A DNA stretch of 64,000 nucleotides from Comamonas sp. lk (GTDB lineage: Bacteria; Pseudomonadota; Gammaproteobacteria; Burkholderiales; Burkholderiaceae_C): the NCBI RefSeq assembly GCF_900564145.1, contig NZ_UOOB01000001.1:124001-188000 (forward strand), read 5' to 3'. Shown here one piece after another: positions 1 through 9,049 of this stretch. Every line of letters begins with the position of its first letter. The first letter of the stretch is position 1. The notes beneath the pieces are model-generated. The model was not told the DNA's origin and searched no databases. It was given only the letters and a program-made list of their open reading frames with translations. The translations under genes were made by a program, and so were the position numbers.

Positions 1-109
1 GCAAATCCGGAACCGGCGAGGGATCGTTCTGCTGCGGGGTGGTGGTGCAGGCCACCAGGGTCCCTACAATCAGCGCCATCAAGGCATGGCGCAGGAGATG
101 GAAATTCAT
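1..109 (-). CDS. putative lipoprotein, N-terminal part only
   Basis: Only the first 36 or so codons are inside the window; the gene runs off the left edge. Reading the minus strand from the ATG at 109 gives a short basic start, a hydrophobic stretch and a lipobox LVAC with the lipidated Cys at about residue 21, then a Thr/Pro/Gln-rich start of the mature part. This is a typical lipoprotein signal peptide. No clear ribosome binding site is seen, so the internal ATG eleven codons in could be the real start. The start codon overlaps that of the plus-strand small gene in a shared CATG. Function of the mature protein cannot be told. Confidence 0.5.
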   Translation of the reverse strand, partial: MNFHLLRHALMALIVGTLVACTTTPQQNDPSPVPDL

Positions 110-278
110 GGGTCTGATTTTGCTCGAAGCACTGCTGGCGTTGGCGATATTGGTCGCTATTGTGTGGTGGACCATGTTCTCTGGTCGCAGCAAGGGTGAG
201 TTGCCCTCTCAAACCGCTGCACCTTCACCGCTGGAAGACGCCGGTAAAGAGCAAGCAGATGTGCCGCCCAAGCGTTAA
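108..278 (+). CDS. small single-pass membrane protein, 56 aa
   Basis: A 56-residue product with a very hydrophobic N-terminal segment (about residues 2-24, rich in Leu, Ala, Ile, Val, ending in WW) followed by a polar, Pro- and charge-rich tail. This predicts one membrane helix and a short soluble tail. An AGGAG at 93-97 stands about ten bases before the ATG, which decides this start over the in-frame GTG farther upstream. The gene is divergent from the lipoprotein at the left edge, and both ATGs share CATG. No family was recognised. Confidence 0.45.
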   Translation: MGLILLEALLALAILVAIVWWTMFSGRSKGELPSQTAAPSPLEDAGKEQADVPPKR

Positions 279-468
279 AACAAGCGCTTTTCCGACAGCA
301 AGGGTATAACAGACCCGTAGCGACCACACCGGCTATCTGCTGGCCGATGAGAGACATAGTCTTACGAATTTTCGTCCTGTGGCACTGCTACGCTTGAGCT
401 TTGATGGCTTCAGACTTGAAGCCCGTTTGTCTGACCCTTTCAAGGGCCGCCAACACAAGGAGTTTTCT

Positions 469-1125
469 ATGCGTAAAAATCTGGCCGTAACGGCTGCTCT
501 GGCCTCTGCACTGTTGATCGCCGGCTGTGCCAACACCGGCGGCATGTCCGACACCACGCGCCGCACGGCCACCGGTGCGGGCGTGGGCGCACTCGGCGGT
601 GCAGCCATTGGCGCCATCGCTGGCGGCCATGCGGGCCAGGGAGCCCTGATCGGCGCCGGCGTGGGCGCTCTGGGCTCCTACATCTGGTCCAAGAATCTGG
701 AAAAGCAGAAAGCCGAAATGGAAGCCGCCACCCAGGGCACCGGCGTGGGCGTGACCCAGACCGCCGACAACCAGCTCAAGCTGGACATTCCCAGCGATAT
801 CTCGTTTGACACCGGCCGCTCCGACATCAAGGGCAACTTTGCCCCCATCCTGGATCGCTTTGCCGACGGCCTGCGCAACAACCCCAATGCGGAAGTGCGC
901 ATCATCGGCCACACCGACAGCACGGGCTCCGACGCCATCAACGACCCGCTGTCGCTGCGTCGCGCCGAATCCACCCGCAACTACCTGACCATGCGTGGCG
1001 TGGGCGGCACCCGCATTCAGGTGCAAGGCATGGGCTCGCGCCAGCCCGTGGCCTCCAACGACTCGGCTGACGGCCGCGCACGCAACCGCCGCGTGGAAAT
1101 CTTTGTGGGCGAACGAGCCCGTTAA
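469..1125 (+). CDS. OmpA-family peptidoglycan-binding lipoprotein
   Basis: A 218-residue outer-membrane lipoprotein of the YiaD/YfiB kind that tethers the envelope to peptidoglycan. The N-terminus is a signal peptide with lipobox LIAGC. Residues about 35-75 form a glycine-zipper region (repeated GAGVGALGG-like stretches), and the C-terminal 110 residues are an OmpA domain with the motif IIGHTDSTGSD and the end NRRVEIFV, both standard for peptidoglycan binding. The start was set at the ATG at 469 because AAGGAG stands just before it at 457-462; a longer in-frame opening from 379 has no such site. It is followed by a clean terminator, so it is probably monocistronic. Confidence 0.88.
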   Translation: MRKNLAVTAALASALLIAGCANTGGMSDTTRRTATGAGVGALGGAAIGAIAGGHAGQGALIGAGVGALGSYIWSKNLEKQKAEMEAATQGTGVGVTQTADNQLKLDIPSDISFDTGRSDIKGNFAPILDRFADGLRNNPNAEVRIIGHTDSTGSDAINDPLSLRRAESTRNYLTMRGVGGTRIQVQGMGSRQPVASNDSADGRARNRRVEIFVGERAR

Positions 1126-1147
1126 GCATAGTGCCCAGGCCCAAAGG

Positions 1148-1173
1148 AAAGCCCCGCCAAAGCGGGGCTTTTT
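1148..1173 (+). terminator. rho-independent terminator of the OmpA-family gene
   Basis: GCCCCGC / GCGGGGC stem (1151-1157 with 1162-1168), flanked by A and T runs, ending in TTTTT, 20 bases after the stop codon. Confidence 0.9.
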
Positions 1174-1233
1174 CATGTGCAGGACCAATGGGCAGCACAG
1201 ATAACCGGTTCTCCCCGGACCCAAGGCATAGGC

Positions 1234-1860
1234 TCAGGGGGTTCTTAAAAGATTCGCCAGTTCCACCGCCGATTTGACCTGCATCTTGTCGAACACGCGG
1301 GCCCGGTGCACTTCCACCGTGCGCACGCTGATATCGAGCTGATCGGCAATCAGCTTGTTGGGCACGCCTTCCACCACCAGGCGCATCACGTCCTGTTCGC
1401 GCTCGGTCAGTTCCTTGAGTCGGCAGCGCACCGCCTCCCTCGCCTGCTTGGCCTGCAGGAACTCGCCGGATTTGGCCAGCGCCTGCTCGATCCGGTCGAC
1501 CAAGGCGTTATCGGAAAACGGCTTTTCACAGAAATCAAACGCACCACGCTTGACCGTATCCACGGCCGTGGGCACATCGGCATGGCCGGTGAGGAAGATC
1601 ACCGGCATGGCATCGGTCTGGCCGCGCTCGAGCATGAGGTTGAACAGCGACAGGCCGCTCATGCCCGTCATGCGCATGTCCAACAGCAGGCAGCAAGGGC
1701 GGCGCACTGCGGACTGGGTCTGCAGCATGAGCTCGAAGGCTTCGGCACTGGGATAGCATTCGCTGAGCAGACGGCGCGAACGCAGCAGCCATGCCAAGGC
1801 TTCGCGCACATCGGCATCGTCATCCACAATGTAGACAGTGGCGTCAGTTACTGGTTCCAT
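1234..1860 (-). CDS. FixJ/NarL-type response regulator
   Basis: A 208-residue two-component regulator. The receiver domain (about 6-120) carries the acidic pocket (DDD at 13-15), phospho-acceptor Asp61 in LLLDMRMTGMSG, Thr91 and Lys113. The C-terminal LuxR-type helix-turn-helix (about 148-208) begins LTEREQDVM and contains the recognition part ISVRTVEVHRARV. This is the FixJ/TtrR/StyR layout. It begins 15 bases after the histidine kinase gene and is surely its partner. Target genes cannot be deduced here. It is the last gene of the operon that starts with yhdP. Confidence 0.92.
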   Translation of the reverse strand: MEPVTDATVYIVDDDADVREALAWLLRSRRLLSECYPSAEAFELMLQTQSAVRRPCCLLLDMRMTGMSGLSLFNLMLERGQTDAMPVIFLTGHADVPTAVDTVKRGAFDFCEKPFSDNALVDRIEQALAKSGEFLQAKQAREAVRCRLKELTEREQDVMRLVVEGVPNKLIADQLDISVRTVEVHRARVFDKMQVKSAVELANLLRTP

Positions 1861-1875
1861 GAAATCCTGGCTCTC

Positions 1876-3957
1876 TCAGAGTTCCCTGTGGACCGGCAGC
1901 GTGAAAACAAACTCCGTGCCCTGGGGAAGATGCCGGCGGTGGCTCAACCGTCCGCCGTGTTGCTCCACCACGGTGCGGCACAGGCTCAGACCAAGCCCCA
2001 TGCCCTCGACACGGGTGGTGTAGAAGGGGGTGAAAAGCTGCTCGGCGATCTCGTCAGAAATACCGGTTCCGCAGTCCACTACCGAAAATTCTACCCAACG
2101 TGACATATCCGCTTGCTCTTGGCTGCTTGCGCGCAGGGTGAGCACCCGCATAGCCAGCTCGATTCCGTCCATGGCCTGCATGCCGTTGCGCGCCAGATTG
2201 AGCAACACCTGCTCCACCATGGTCGGGTCGCAAAGCACGGACGGCAGGCCGGGCTGCACCTGCAGCTGCACCTTGACCCGCAGCTTGTGCGCCTGCAGAT
2301 TCACCAGAGGCAAAACGGCCTCAAACAGCTCCGTCGCCGTCACCACTTCGCGCGAGCGATCGCGGCGGCGCACAAAATCCCGCACGCTTTTGATGACACG
2401 GCCGGCACGGTCGGCCTGGTAGCTGATGCGCTCCATAGCCATGCGCATGTCCTGCTGCTGTTGGTGCAGCTCGCGCGGGTCGGGCTCGGCATCGCTGCCC
2501 GAAACCCCCAGCATATTGAGCGCGCCCGTGGCATAGCTGGAGATGGCGGCCAGCGGCTGGGTCAGCTCATGGCTGAGCAGCGAAGCCATCTCGCCCACCG
2601 TGGCCAGACGGGCCGTGGCCTGCAGGCGCTCGTGCGAGGAGCGCGAAAGCTCTTCCATGCGCCGCTGCTCACTGATGTCGATGAAGGCGCTCATCCAGCC
2701 CGTGTGCAGTCCCTGGGCATTGATCAGCGGTGCTTCAAAAATCAGGACCGGAAAGCGCGAGCCATCCTTGCGCATGAACACGCTCTCGGCCCCCTCCCGC
2801 GGCGGCGGGGAGATGCCGGAGAGCCGGTGGTCGCGGCGCAGCATATATTCCTGGGCCAGCTCGGGCGGCCAGTAGGGGGCCACGTTCAGCCCCAGCAACT
2901 CGTCCGCCGTAAAGCCCACCATATTGCAGAACGCGGGGTTCACATAGGTGATGTGGCCGGTGAGGTTGCGCGCCCGCATGCCGGTGACCAGAGAGTCCTC
3001 CATGGCCTTGCGAAACGCCAGCGCATCGCCCAGGTCGCGCTCGGCGCGCAGACGGCGGCGGTTGTCGCGCACCAGCACCACCACCACCGAGATCAGCGCA
3101 ATCGACATCAGCGTGACCAACGCCGTCATCACATTGGGGAAGACGCTGGGCGCATGATGCCAGCTGTCCATGCGCAGCACCAGGGTGTTGCCCGGCAAGT
3201 CCAGCAGCTGCTGCGCCGTGAACATGCGCGAGCCGCGCCAGGCCGCTCCGACCAGGGCCAGCCGCGTGCCATCCGGCTCGGTGAACGACACTTCCTGGGT
3301 GCGCGGCAAGGATTTGCCCACCTGGGACATCAGAATGCCTTGCAGGCTGTAGGTTCCCACCACATAGCCCACGATCTGGCCGCTTTGCGTCAGCGGCAGA
3401 CAGACATCCATGGTCTCGGTGCCCAGCCCTTCTCCCTGAAGCTGAAAGCGGCTGGGCGAATAAGTCGGGCCGTTCACCCGCCGCGCATGCGTGCAGGTCA
3501 GAGAATCGCCCAGCAGGCTGTTGCGCGAGTGCTCCTCGTCTTCCCATTGCACGGCGCGGTACGGGGTTTCGGCATGGGCGCGCACATGAAAGTCTGCATT
3601 GCGCCACTGAATGCGCATCAGCTCGCGGCGCACCTGCAGCAGCTCGGCGGCGCGCACCTTCCAGCCGGCGATCTCGTTGTCGGGCGCGTTGAGCGCCAGC
3701 AAATCCTGCAGATTGCGGTTCAGCGACGCCCGTATATCGCCCACCGCATTGGCGGTGTCGCGCTCCAGCTTTTCCTGGACCTGGCTGGCTTCATAGCGCC
3801 CGGCCAGCCAGACCATGGTGACCAGCATGCTGACCACCAGGGCCACCAGCAGCGTCCACAGCGACCAGCGCCGCCACGCCATGCGCCAGCGACGCCAGGG
3901 CCAACCTGCCGGATGCTCGGAGGAAAGATCGGTAGAAAGAATGGAATCGGAACTCAC
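1876..3957 (-). CDS. membrane PAS sensor histidine kinase
   Basis: A 693-residue inner-membrane sensor kinase. A first membrane helix lies at about 32-53, a periplasmic sensor region at about 55-270 and a second helix at about 275-300. A PAS domain follows at about 315-440. The HisKA dimerisation part carries the phospho-His in LLSHELTQPLAAI, and the HATPase_c end has DCGTGISDEI and the G2 box GMGLGLSLC. The His-box type is that of the DctB/FixL/TtrS group. Its ATG overlaps the end of the nit-type gene, so it is translated with it, and the response regulator follows after 15 bases. The signal is unknown; the large periplasmic domain points to an extracytoplasmic ligand. Confidence 0.9.
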   Translation of the reverse strand: MSSDSILSTDLSSEHPAGWPWRRWRMAWRRWSLWTLLVALVVSMLVTMVWLAGRYEASQVQEKLERDTANAVGDIRASLNRNLQDLLALNAPDNEIAGWKVRAAELLQVRRELMRIQWRNADFHVRAHAETPYRAVQWEDEEHSRNSLLGDSLTCTHARRVNGPTYSPSRFQLQGEGLGTETMDVCLPLTQSGQIVGYVVGTYSLQGILMSQVGKSLPRTQEVSFTEPDGTRLALVGAAWRGSRMFTAQQLLDLPGNTLVLRMDSWHHAPSVFPNVMTALVTLMSIALISVVVVLVRDNRRRLRAERDLGDALAFRKAMEDSLVTGMRARNLTGHITYVNPAFCNMVGFTADELLGLNVAPYWPPELAQEYMLRRDHRLSGISPPPREGAESVFMRKDGSRFPVLIFEAPLINAQGLHTGWMSAFIDISEQRRMEELSRSSHERLQATARLATVGEMASLLSHELTQPLAAISSYATGALNMLGVSGSDAEPDPRELHQQQQDMRMAMERISYQADRAGRVIKSVRDFVRRRDRSREVVTATELFEAVLPLVNLQAHKLRVKVQLQVQPGLPSVLCDPTMVEQVLLNLARNGMQAMDGIELAMRVLTLRASSQEQADMSRWVEFSVVDCGTGISDEIAEQLFTPFYTTRVEGMGLGLSLCRTVVEQHGGRLSHRRHLPQGTEFVFTLPVHREL

Positions 3958-4769
3958 AGCACGCGATGGGATAAAGCGGGCAATTGTTGCCGCACTTGGC
4001 TCAGGCGTTGCCGAGAAAGCTCGCCCATCACCACCGCCGCGCCTTCAGCCTGCAGAGCCTGGACCTCTCCCCAGGGGTCAATCAACAGGCTGTGGCCCCA
4101 GGTGCGGCGCCCGTTTTCATGGACTCCGCCCTGGCCCGGCGCCAGCACATAGGCCAGATTCTCCACGGCGCGTGCGCGCAGCAGCAACTCCCAATGCGCC
4201 TGGCCCGTGGTGTAGGTGAAGGCGCTGGGCACCAGCAGCAGGTCTGCGCCCTGGGCGCTCAGGGCCCGGTACAGCTCGGGAAAGCGAAGGTCATAGCAGA
4301 CACTAAAGCCCAGACGCCAGCTCTCGCCGTTTCGCGCCTGTATGTCGCAAACCACGGGCTGGCCGCCAGCCTCGACGACGGCGGCCTCGATATAGCGCTC
4401 GCGGCCATTGTCGAAGTGAAACAGATGGATCTTGTCGTAGCGTGCCACACATTCGCCCTGGGGCGAAAACAGCAGACTGGTATTGAGCACATGCTGCTCG
4501 TCAGCGGCCTGCAGCGGCAGCGTTCCGCCCACCACCCACAGACCCAGCTCTCTGGCGCTGCGGGCCAGAAAATCCTGTATGGGGCCCTGCCCGAACGCCT
4601 CTTTGTATGCCAGCTTGTCCGTGTCGCGCGCGCCCATGCCGCAAAAATACTCGGGCAGCACCACCAGCTCGGCGCCCAGAGAGGCGGCCTGCTGCATCAG
4701 CAGTCTGGCCGTGTCCAGATTGGCGGGTACGGCCATGCCGGACACCATTTGCAAAGCAGCAACTTTCAT
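3954..4769 (-). CDS. carbon-nitrogen hydrolase, Nit1 / deaminated glutathione amidase type
   Basis: A 271-residue cytoplasmic amidase of the nitrilase superfamily. The catalytic triad is visible: Glu40 in LVVLPEYF, Lys113 in RYDKIHLF and Cys158 in GFSVCYDLRFPELY. The DKIHLF plus CYDLRFPELYR pattern is that of Nit1-like enzymes, which hydrolyse deaminated glutathione to alpha-ketoglutarate and Cys-Gly, a metabolite repair step. Length matches the family. It overlaps yhdP upstream (ATGA) and the sensor kinase downstream (ATGA). The yhdP-nit neighbourhood is common in proteobacteria; the joining of a two-component system is the less usual part. Confidence 0.87.
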   Translation of the reverse strand: MKVAALQMVSGMAVPANLDTARLLMQQAASLGAELVVLPEYFCGMGARDTDKLAYKEAFGQGPIQDFLARSARELGLWVVGGTLPLQAADEQHVLNTSLLFSPQGECVARYDKIHLFHFDNGRERYIEAAVVEAGGQPVVCDIQARNGESWRLGFSVCYDLRFPELYRALSAQGADLLLVPSAFTYTTGQAHWELLLRARAVENLAYVLAPGQGGVHENGRRTWGHSLLIDPWGEVQALQAEGAAVVMGELSRQRLSQVRQQLPALSHRVL

Positions 4770-7700
4770 GGGGCTTCCTCTGTTTTGGGCGTAGCGGCAT
4801 CGGCAGCGCCACCGCCTTTGGCTGCACGTCGTGGCAACTCGATCACCTGTGGATCATCCCAGCTGCCGCGAATCTGGAACTCCTTGGTGGCCGCTGCAAT
4901 CAGCGGACCACGCAAAACCATTTGCGCCAGAAAACTGCCCAGACCGATCATCGGGTTGATGGCCGTGGCCACCAGCGATGCCGTCAGCGCATTGATCTCG
5001 GGCACGACCACCACATGCAGATCCTGGGTTTCCTTGTCGATATCGGCGCTGCCTTCCAGCAGCACGGCGGCATTCACGCCCTTCATCTGCATATTGTTGG
5101 TGCGCGCAATCCCGTTCTGGATATTGACATCGCCGCGCATGAAATCAAACGAGAAACCGTTGCGAAATACGTCCCGGAAATCCAGCGTCAGCCGCCGCGG
5201 CAAGGCCTGCAGGCTCAGCACGCCCAGCAGCTTGGCCAATCCCGGCTCGGCCTTGAGAAACTGGCCTTTTTGCACATCGAGATGCACGCCGCCAGACATG
5301 GTCTTGAAATCGGGCGTCATGGGCGAGCCGGTCCAGCTGATCTCACCCTGCATCTTGCCCTGACCGTTGGCCACCACGCCCGGCATTTCAAAACGGTTCA
5401 GCAGCTTGCCCACATCCCGCAGATTGAGCTGGAACTGCATCTGGGTGTGACCCGGATGCTTGCTGTCTCCGGCCCGCAGCGCCCAGCGCCCCTTGGCCGT
5501 CAAGCCGGCCTCTGGCGTGGTGATGTCAAAGCGCGAAAGCTGCCATTCCCTCAGGCCGGGGCTGCCCGCCACCAGCAGGTTGCGCGCCTGCACATCCAGA
5601 CGCCCCAGCGAGCGCTTGCCCAGCAGAAAGTTATCCACCGATATCTGCAGCGCAGGCAGCTCTCTGGGAGAGGATTGCTCGCGGGAGACCTCCAGCTGGG
5701 CGTCGGCTTCGGCATCCGGAATCACCAGACGCGACAGGCGCGCAATCAGCTGGCCCGAGGGTTCCGCCAGCGTTGCTTGACGGTATTCGATCTGGCCCGC
5801 CAGTTCGCGCGCATCCACCTGGCTTTGCCACACGCTGCCGGCATGCGTGAGCTGGGCCGAGACATCGTGCAGCTGGCGCCCATGGATCTTGAGTTCCCCG
5901 GTCTTGAGCGTGAGCTGGCGGGGCAGATAGGAGAGCCAGTCGGCAGCAGGCGTGGGCGAGGCGGCTGCGGAGGCCGCAGGTTCGGCTGCCGCAGGTGCGG
6001 AAAGCAGCTTTTCCCAGGCATCCACGTCCACCACCGGCAGCTCCACCCGCGCCTGCAAGCCGCTGGCCGGAAGGCTGACGGTTGGCGCGGCCAAGGCCTT
6101 GGCGCTGCCCAGCAGCTCCACGCTGCCGCGCAGCAGACGGGCTTGTGCACCGCTGATGTCGCGCTCAAGCAGCGCTGCCGCTGTATCGCCCCAGCGCACG
6201 CTGATCTGATCGGTGCCGGGCTCGGGCGTGGGAGCCGTCAGGCGGTTCACACGCAGCGGCAAAGCCGCTTCGCCAGCCTTGGCAAAGGGCGCGGGCAGAT
6301 TAACGGCCATGCCCTGCAAATCGCTTTGAAAGCTGATGTCGGGCTCGCTGTGCGCAATTCTGAGCTGCAAGCCGTAGCGCGCCTGGCCCTGCATATGGCG
6401 GGCCAGTTGCGGCAGCAGGCCCAGCTCCTTGGCCTCCTGCAGACCTTGGGCCGTGGCCGTGCCCTCGATGCGAATCTGCACCGGGCTGCTCACAGTCCCC
6501 ATCTTGCCCGCACCCGCTTTGACCGGCTCTGGCTTCATGCCGCCTTCCAGCCTGACATCACCGCCCAGCGCCGTGGCCTGCACACCAGCCAGCGCAAAGC
6601 CGGTATCGGAGAACTGCACAGCCCCGCGCACCTGGGTCAGCGGCGGCACGCTGGGCATGAGATTGACGGTGTTTCCGGCGAACTGCAGCTCACCCTTGAC
6701 CTTGCTGCGCTCCATGTGCAGCGTAGGCAGGAACAAATCCAGATTGAGCCTGGCACTACCCGTGGCACGGCTTTCGTCCAGCACATGACCGGTCAGCGCC
6801 GCCAGGGCCGAACCCTGCACCACGCCCAGCATCTCGCTCAGCGCGCCATGGGCCTTAGCGGCGACCTTCACCTCGGTGGTATTCCAGTCCGCGATGCTGG
6901 CCTGGGCCTCGTCCACCACCACGGCGCTATCGCCCAGAAAGCCTTTGGCATTGCGCACGGCCATGGAGTTTCTGTCGAACACCAGCTCGCCAGACATGCG
7001 CGTCAGCGCGGGCCAGGGCTTCTCGCCCGCGCCCAGCAAATGGGCTGGCACATAACGGTAGTTCACATCGCGCACCTGGGCGCTGATGTGAAACTCCCCC
7101 TGGCCGGGCTTTTCGAACGGCACCAGATCCAGCTCGCCCTTGACCTTGAACTTCACATTGCCGGCCTGCCCGGAGGCCACGGCCTCACGCACATAGCGCA
7201 GGGCATCGCCGCCCAGATCCAGCGGCAGATAGCGGTAAATGCGCGCACCGTTGGCCCGGCTCAGCTGCCCCTGCAAGTCCAGCACGCCGGGAAACTGCGG
7301 CTGGGCGGCCGTGCCCGCCCCGGTCTGCCACTGGGCCTGGGCCTGGCCCGCCGTGTCCTCGTTGGCAAAGCTCAGCTGAGGCACTTGCACCTTGATCGCC
7401 CGCCCCTGGCCTTGGGTCGGAGTCTGCCAGCGCACCGTGGCATCCAGTTGCTGGAAAGGAATCTCCGGCAGCTCGAACACGCCGGGAAAGCTCAGGCTGG
7501 CCCTGGCCACGCTGGCGTCCTTGCTCAGCTGCGCCTCACCGCTATCCTGATCGAAGGAAAAACGGCCGCTGATCCCGCTCATGCCGGGCACGCCGTAGCT
7601 GGCAGGCTCGGGCGACGGCTGGGAATGCAGGGTGAGTTTTTCCACCCGACCCGACGACTTGAACTGCAGCGGAGCCTGCGGGGGCCCACGCCAGCTCAGC

Positions 7701-8917
7701 TGCCACTGGCGCAGCAGGCCGCTGGGGGTGATGGCCGCCATCTGATCCTGCAGCGCCTGAGGCACGGGCAGACGCTGCAGCAGCTGGGCCGCAATGGCCA
7801 GATTGATTTCATCGGCCTGGATTTCGCCGCGTTCGCCCAGCGGACCCTGCTCGGGCGTGCCCAGGGGCAGATAGTTCAGGGAGAGATTGCCGCGCGGCCA
7901 CTGCAGACCGTCGTCAGCGGTAAAGCTGAAATTCTCTACCGAAGCCTGATAGCCGTTGTGCTCGCGCACCCGCAAGCGACCTTGCAGCGCCTGCAGCTGC
8001 AGGGGCTGCGGCCTGTCCTTCCACTGCAAGGCCAGGGATTCGATGGACACATCGGCCACCAGGCCTACCGGCTTTCCGCGGCCGATTTCCACCCAGGCGC
8101 GCAGGGCGCCACGGCCTTGCTGCAGCTGCCAGTCAGCCGTATCGATATAGGGACCGGCCTGGGACAGGTCTATCTGCGCGAAGTCCAGATAGGTCTGGCC
8201 GCTCCAGCGATCCAGCTGCCCTTCATGCACGGAAAGCAGCGGCTCCTTGTAGTTGCCCATGACGGTAAAACGCTGGCCCCAGGCCTCGGGCGGCGTGGCG
8301 TCGAGGCGCAGCGAGTGGCTCCAGGCCTTGTTGCGCAGCACCAGATCCACATCGGTCAGCAACAGCGGCGGGGTCTGGCGCAGCTCGTCCACCCATTGCA
8401 GCCGGCCGTGGCGCAAGGCAATTTCCGGCTGGGAAAAGATCCAGTCTGCAGCCGAATTATTGCCGCTGACCCTGGTATCCATTGCGATGCCAGCTATGAA
8501 AATATGACCGTCTGCCGCGCGGCGAATCGTCAGATCCGGAGCTTCCACATAGATCTGCTCCACCCCCAGCGTCAGCAGCGAATGGGCGGAAACGCCTATC
8601 ACCACGCGCGACAAATGCAGGGCTTCGCTGCCGCTGGCGGGGTCGTGCAGCACCACATCGCCGAGTTCGAAACGGGGAATGATTCCATCGCGCCGGGCCG
8701 ACAACGAACCGATGGTGACCGGTACACCCAGGGTACGTGAGGCCAGGGATTGCAGCTCGGGGCGCCACTCGCTGATTCGCGGCACAATCCAGCCATGGAG
8801 CACCCCCCACACGGCGGCCACCAGAAGCCATAAGCTCAAAATCACACCAAGTGACCACCGTGCCAAGCTGGCCAGCCTATGGGTTCGGCGAGTTGGGTGC
8901 GGTTTCGGTTCGATCAT
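4766..8917 (-). CDS. yhdP: YhdP/AsmA-like outer-membrane lipid transport protein
   Basis: A very large protein (1383 residues from the chosen ATG) with one N-terminal membrane helix (about residues 18-40 of this start) and then a long periplasmic body, including the TIGR02099/YhdP-type start (HGWIVPRISEWRPELQ) and a C-terminal AsmA-like region with LDFRDVF and INALTAS. YhdP belongs to the AsmA-like bridge proteins proposed to carry phospholipids to the outer membrane. The ATG at 8917 was preferred; an in-frame TTG five codons upstream at 8932 is the alternative, and neither has a strong ribosome binding site. It is first in a four-gene operon and divergent from glnE, with about 130 bases between them. 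Confidence 0.88.
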   Translation of the reverse strand: MIEPKPHPTRRTHRLASLARWSLGVILSLWLLVAAVWGVLHGWIVPRISEWRPELQSLASRTLGVPVTIGSLSARRDGIIPRFELGDVVLHDPASGSEALHLSRVVIGVSAHSLLTLGVEQIYVEAPDLTIRRAADGHIFIAGIAMDTRVSGNNSAADWIFSQPEIALRHGRLQWVDELRQTPPLLLTDVDLVLRNKAWSHSLRLDATPPEAWGQRFTVMGNYKEPLLSVHEGQLDRWSGQTYLDFAQIDLSQAGPYIDTADWQLQQGRGALRAWVEIGRGKPVGLVADVSIESLALQWKDRPQPLQLQALQGRLRVREHNGYQASVENFSFTADDGLQWPRGNLSLNYLPLGTPEQGPLGERGEIQADEINLAIAAQLLQRLPVPQALQDQMAAITPSGLLRQWQLSWRGPPQAPLQFKSSGRVEKLTLHSQPSPEPASYGVPGMSGISGRFSFDQDSGEAQLSKDASVARASLSFPGVFELPEIPFQQLDATVRWQTPTQGQGRAIKVQVPQLSFANEDTAGQAQAQWQTGAGTAAQPQFPGVLDLQGQLSRANGARIYRYLPLDLGGDALRYVREAVASGQAGNVKFKVKGELDLVPFEKPGQGEFHISAQVRDVNYRYVPAHLLGAGEKPWPALTRMSGELVFDRNSMAVRNAKGFLGDSAVVVDEAQASIADWNTTEVKVAAKAHGALSEMLGVVQGSALAALTGHVLDESRATGSARLNLDLFLPTLHMERSKVKGELQFAGNTVNLMPSVPPLTQVRGAVQFSDTGFALAGVQATALGGDVRLEGGMKPEPVKAGAGKMGTVSSPVQIRIEGTATAQGLQEAKELGLLPQLARHMQGQARYGLQLRIAHSEPDISFQSDLQGMAVNLPAPFAKAGEAALPLRVNRLTAPTPEPGTDQISVRWGDTAAALLERDISGAQARLLRGSVELLGSAKALAAPTVSLPASGLQARVELPVVDVDAWEKLLSAPAAAEPAASAAASPTPAADWLSYLPRQLTLKTGELKIHGRQLHDVSAQLTHAGSVWQSQVDARELAGQIEYRQATLAEPSGQLIARLSRLVIPDAEADAQLEVSREQSSPRELPALQISVDNFLLGKRSLGRLDVQARNLLVAGSPGLREWQLSRFDITTPEAGLTAKGRWALRAGDSKHPGHTQMQFQLNLRDVGKLLNRFEMPGVVANGQGKMQGEISWTGSPMTPDFKTMSGGVHLDVQKGQFLKAEPGLAKLLGVLSLQALPRRLTLDFRDVFRNGFSFDFMRGDVNIQNGIARTNNMQMKGVNAAVLLEGSADIDKETQDLHVVVVPEINALTASLVATAINPMIGLGSFLAQMVLRGPLIAAATKEFQIRGSWDDPQVIELPRRAAKGGGAADAATPKTEEAP

Positions 8918-9049
8918 CTGTGGCTTGAGCAATGGCGGGAATTATGACCGGCCCCCTCATCGGCAATTCGGTAACCAAGCGTTGCCTTGGGGGTCATCCG
9001 CCTGCATGGCCAATTTTTCGCGGTCCGTATGCAGTTCCCAGAGTACGCA

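Noticed and set aside
380..397. TGGCAC followed by TTGA, looked like a sigma-54 promoter before the OmpA-family gene
   Set aside because: The spacing is wrong: the GC of the -12 element is not at the required distance.
4607..8740. Very long plus-strand open frame opposite yhdP
   Set aside because: It is antisense to yhdP and has the His/Gln/Arg-rich composition of a high-GC shadow frame; no start site or domain is visible.
8987..9049. TTG or ATG 9029 as start of glnE
   Set aside because: The extra residues do not resemble the family start and have no ribosome binding site.
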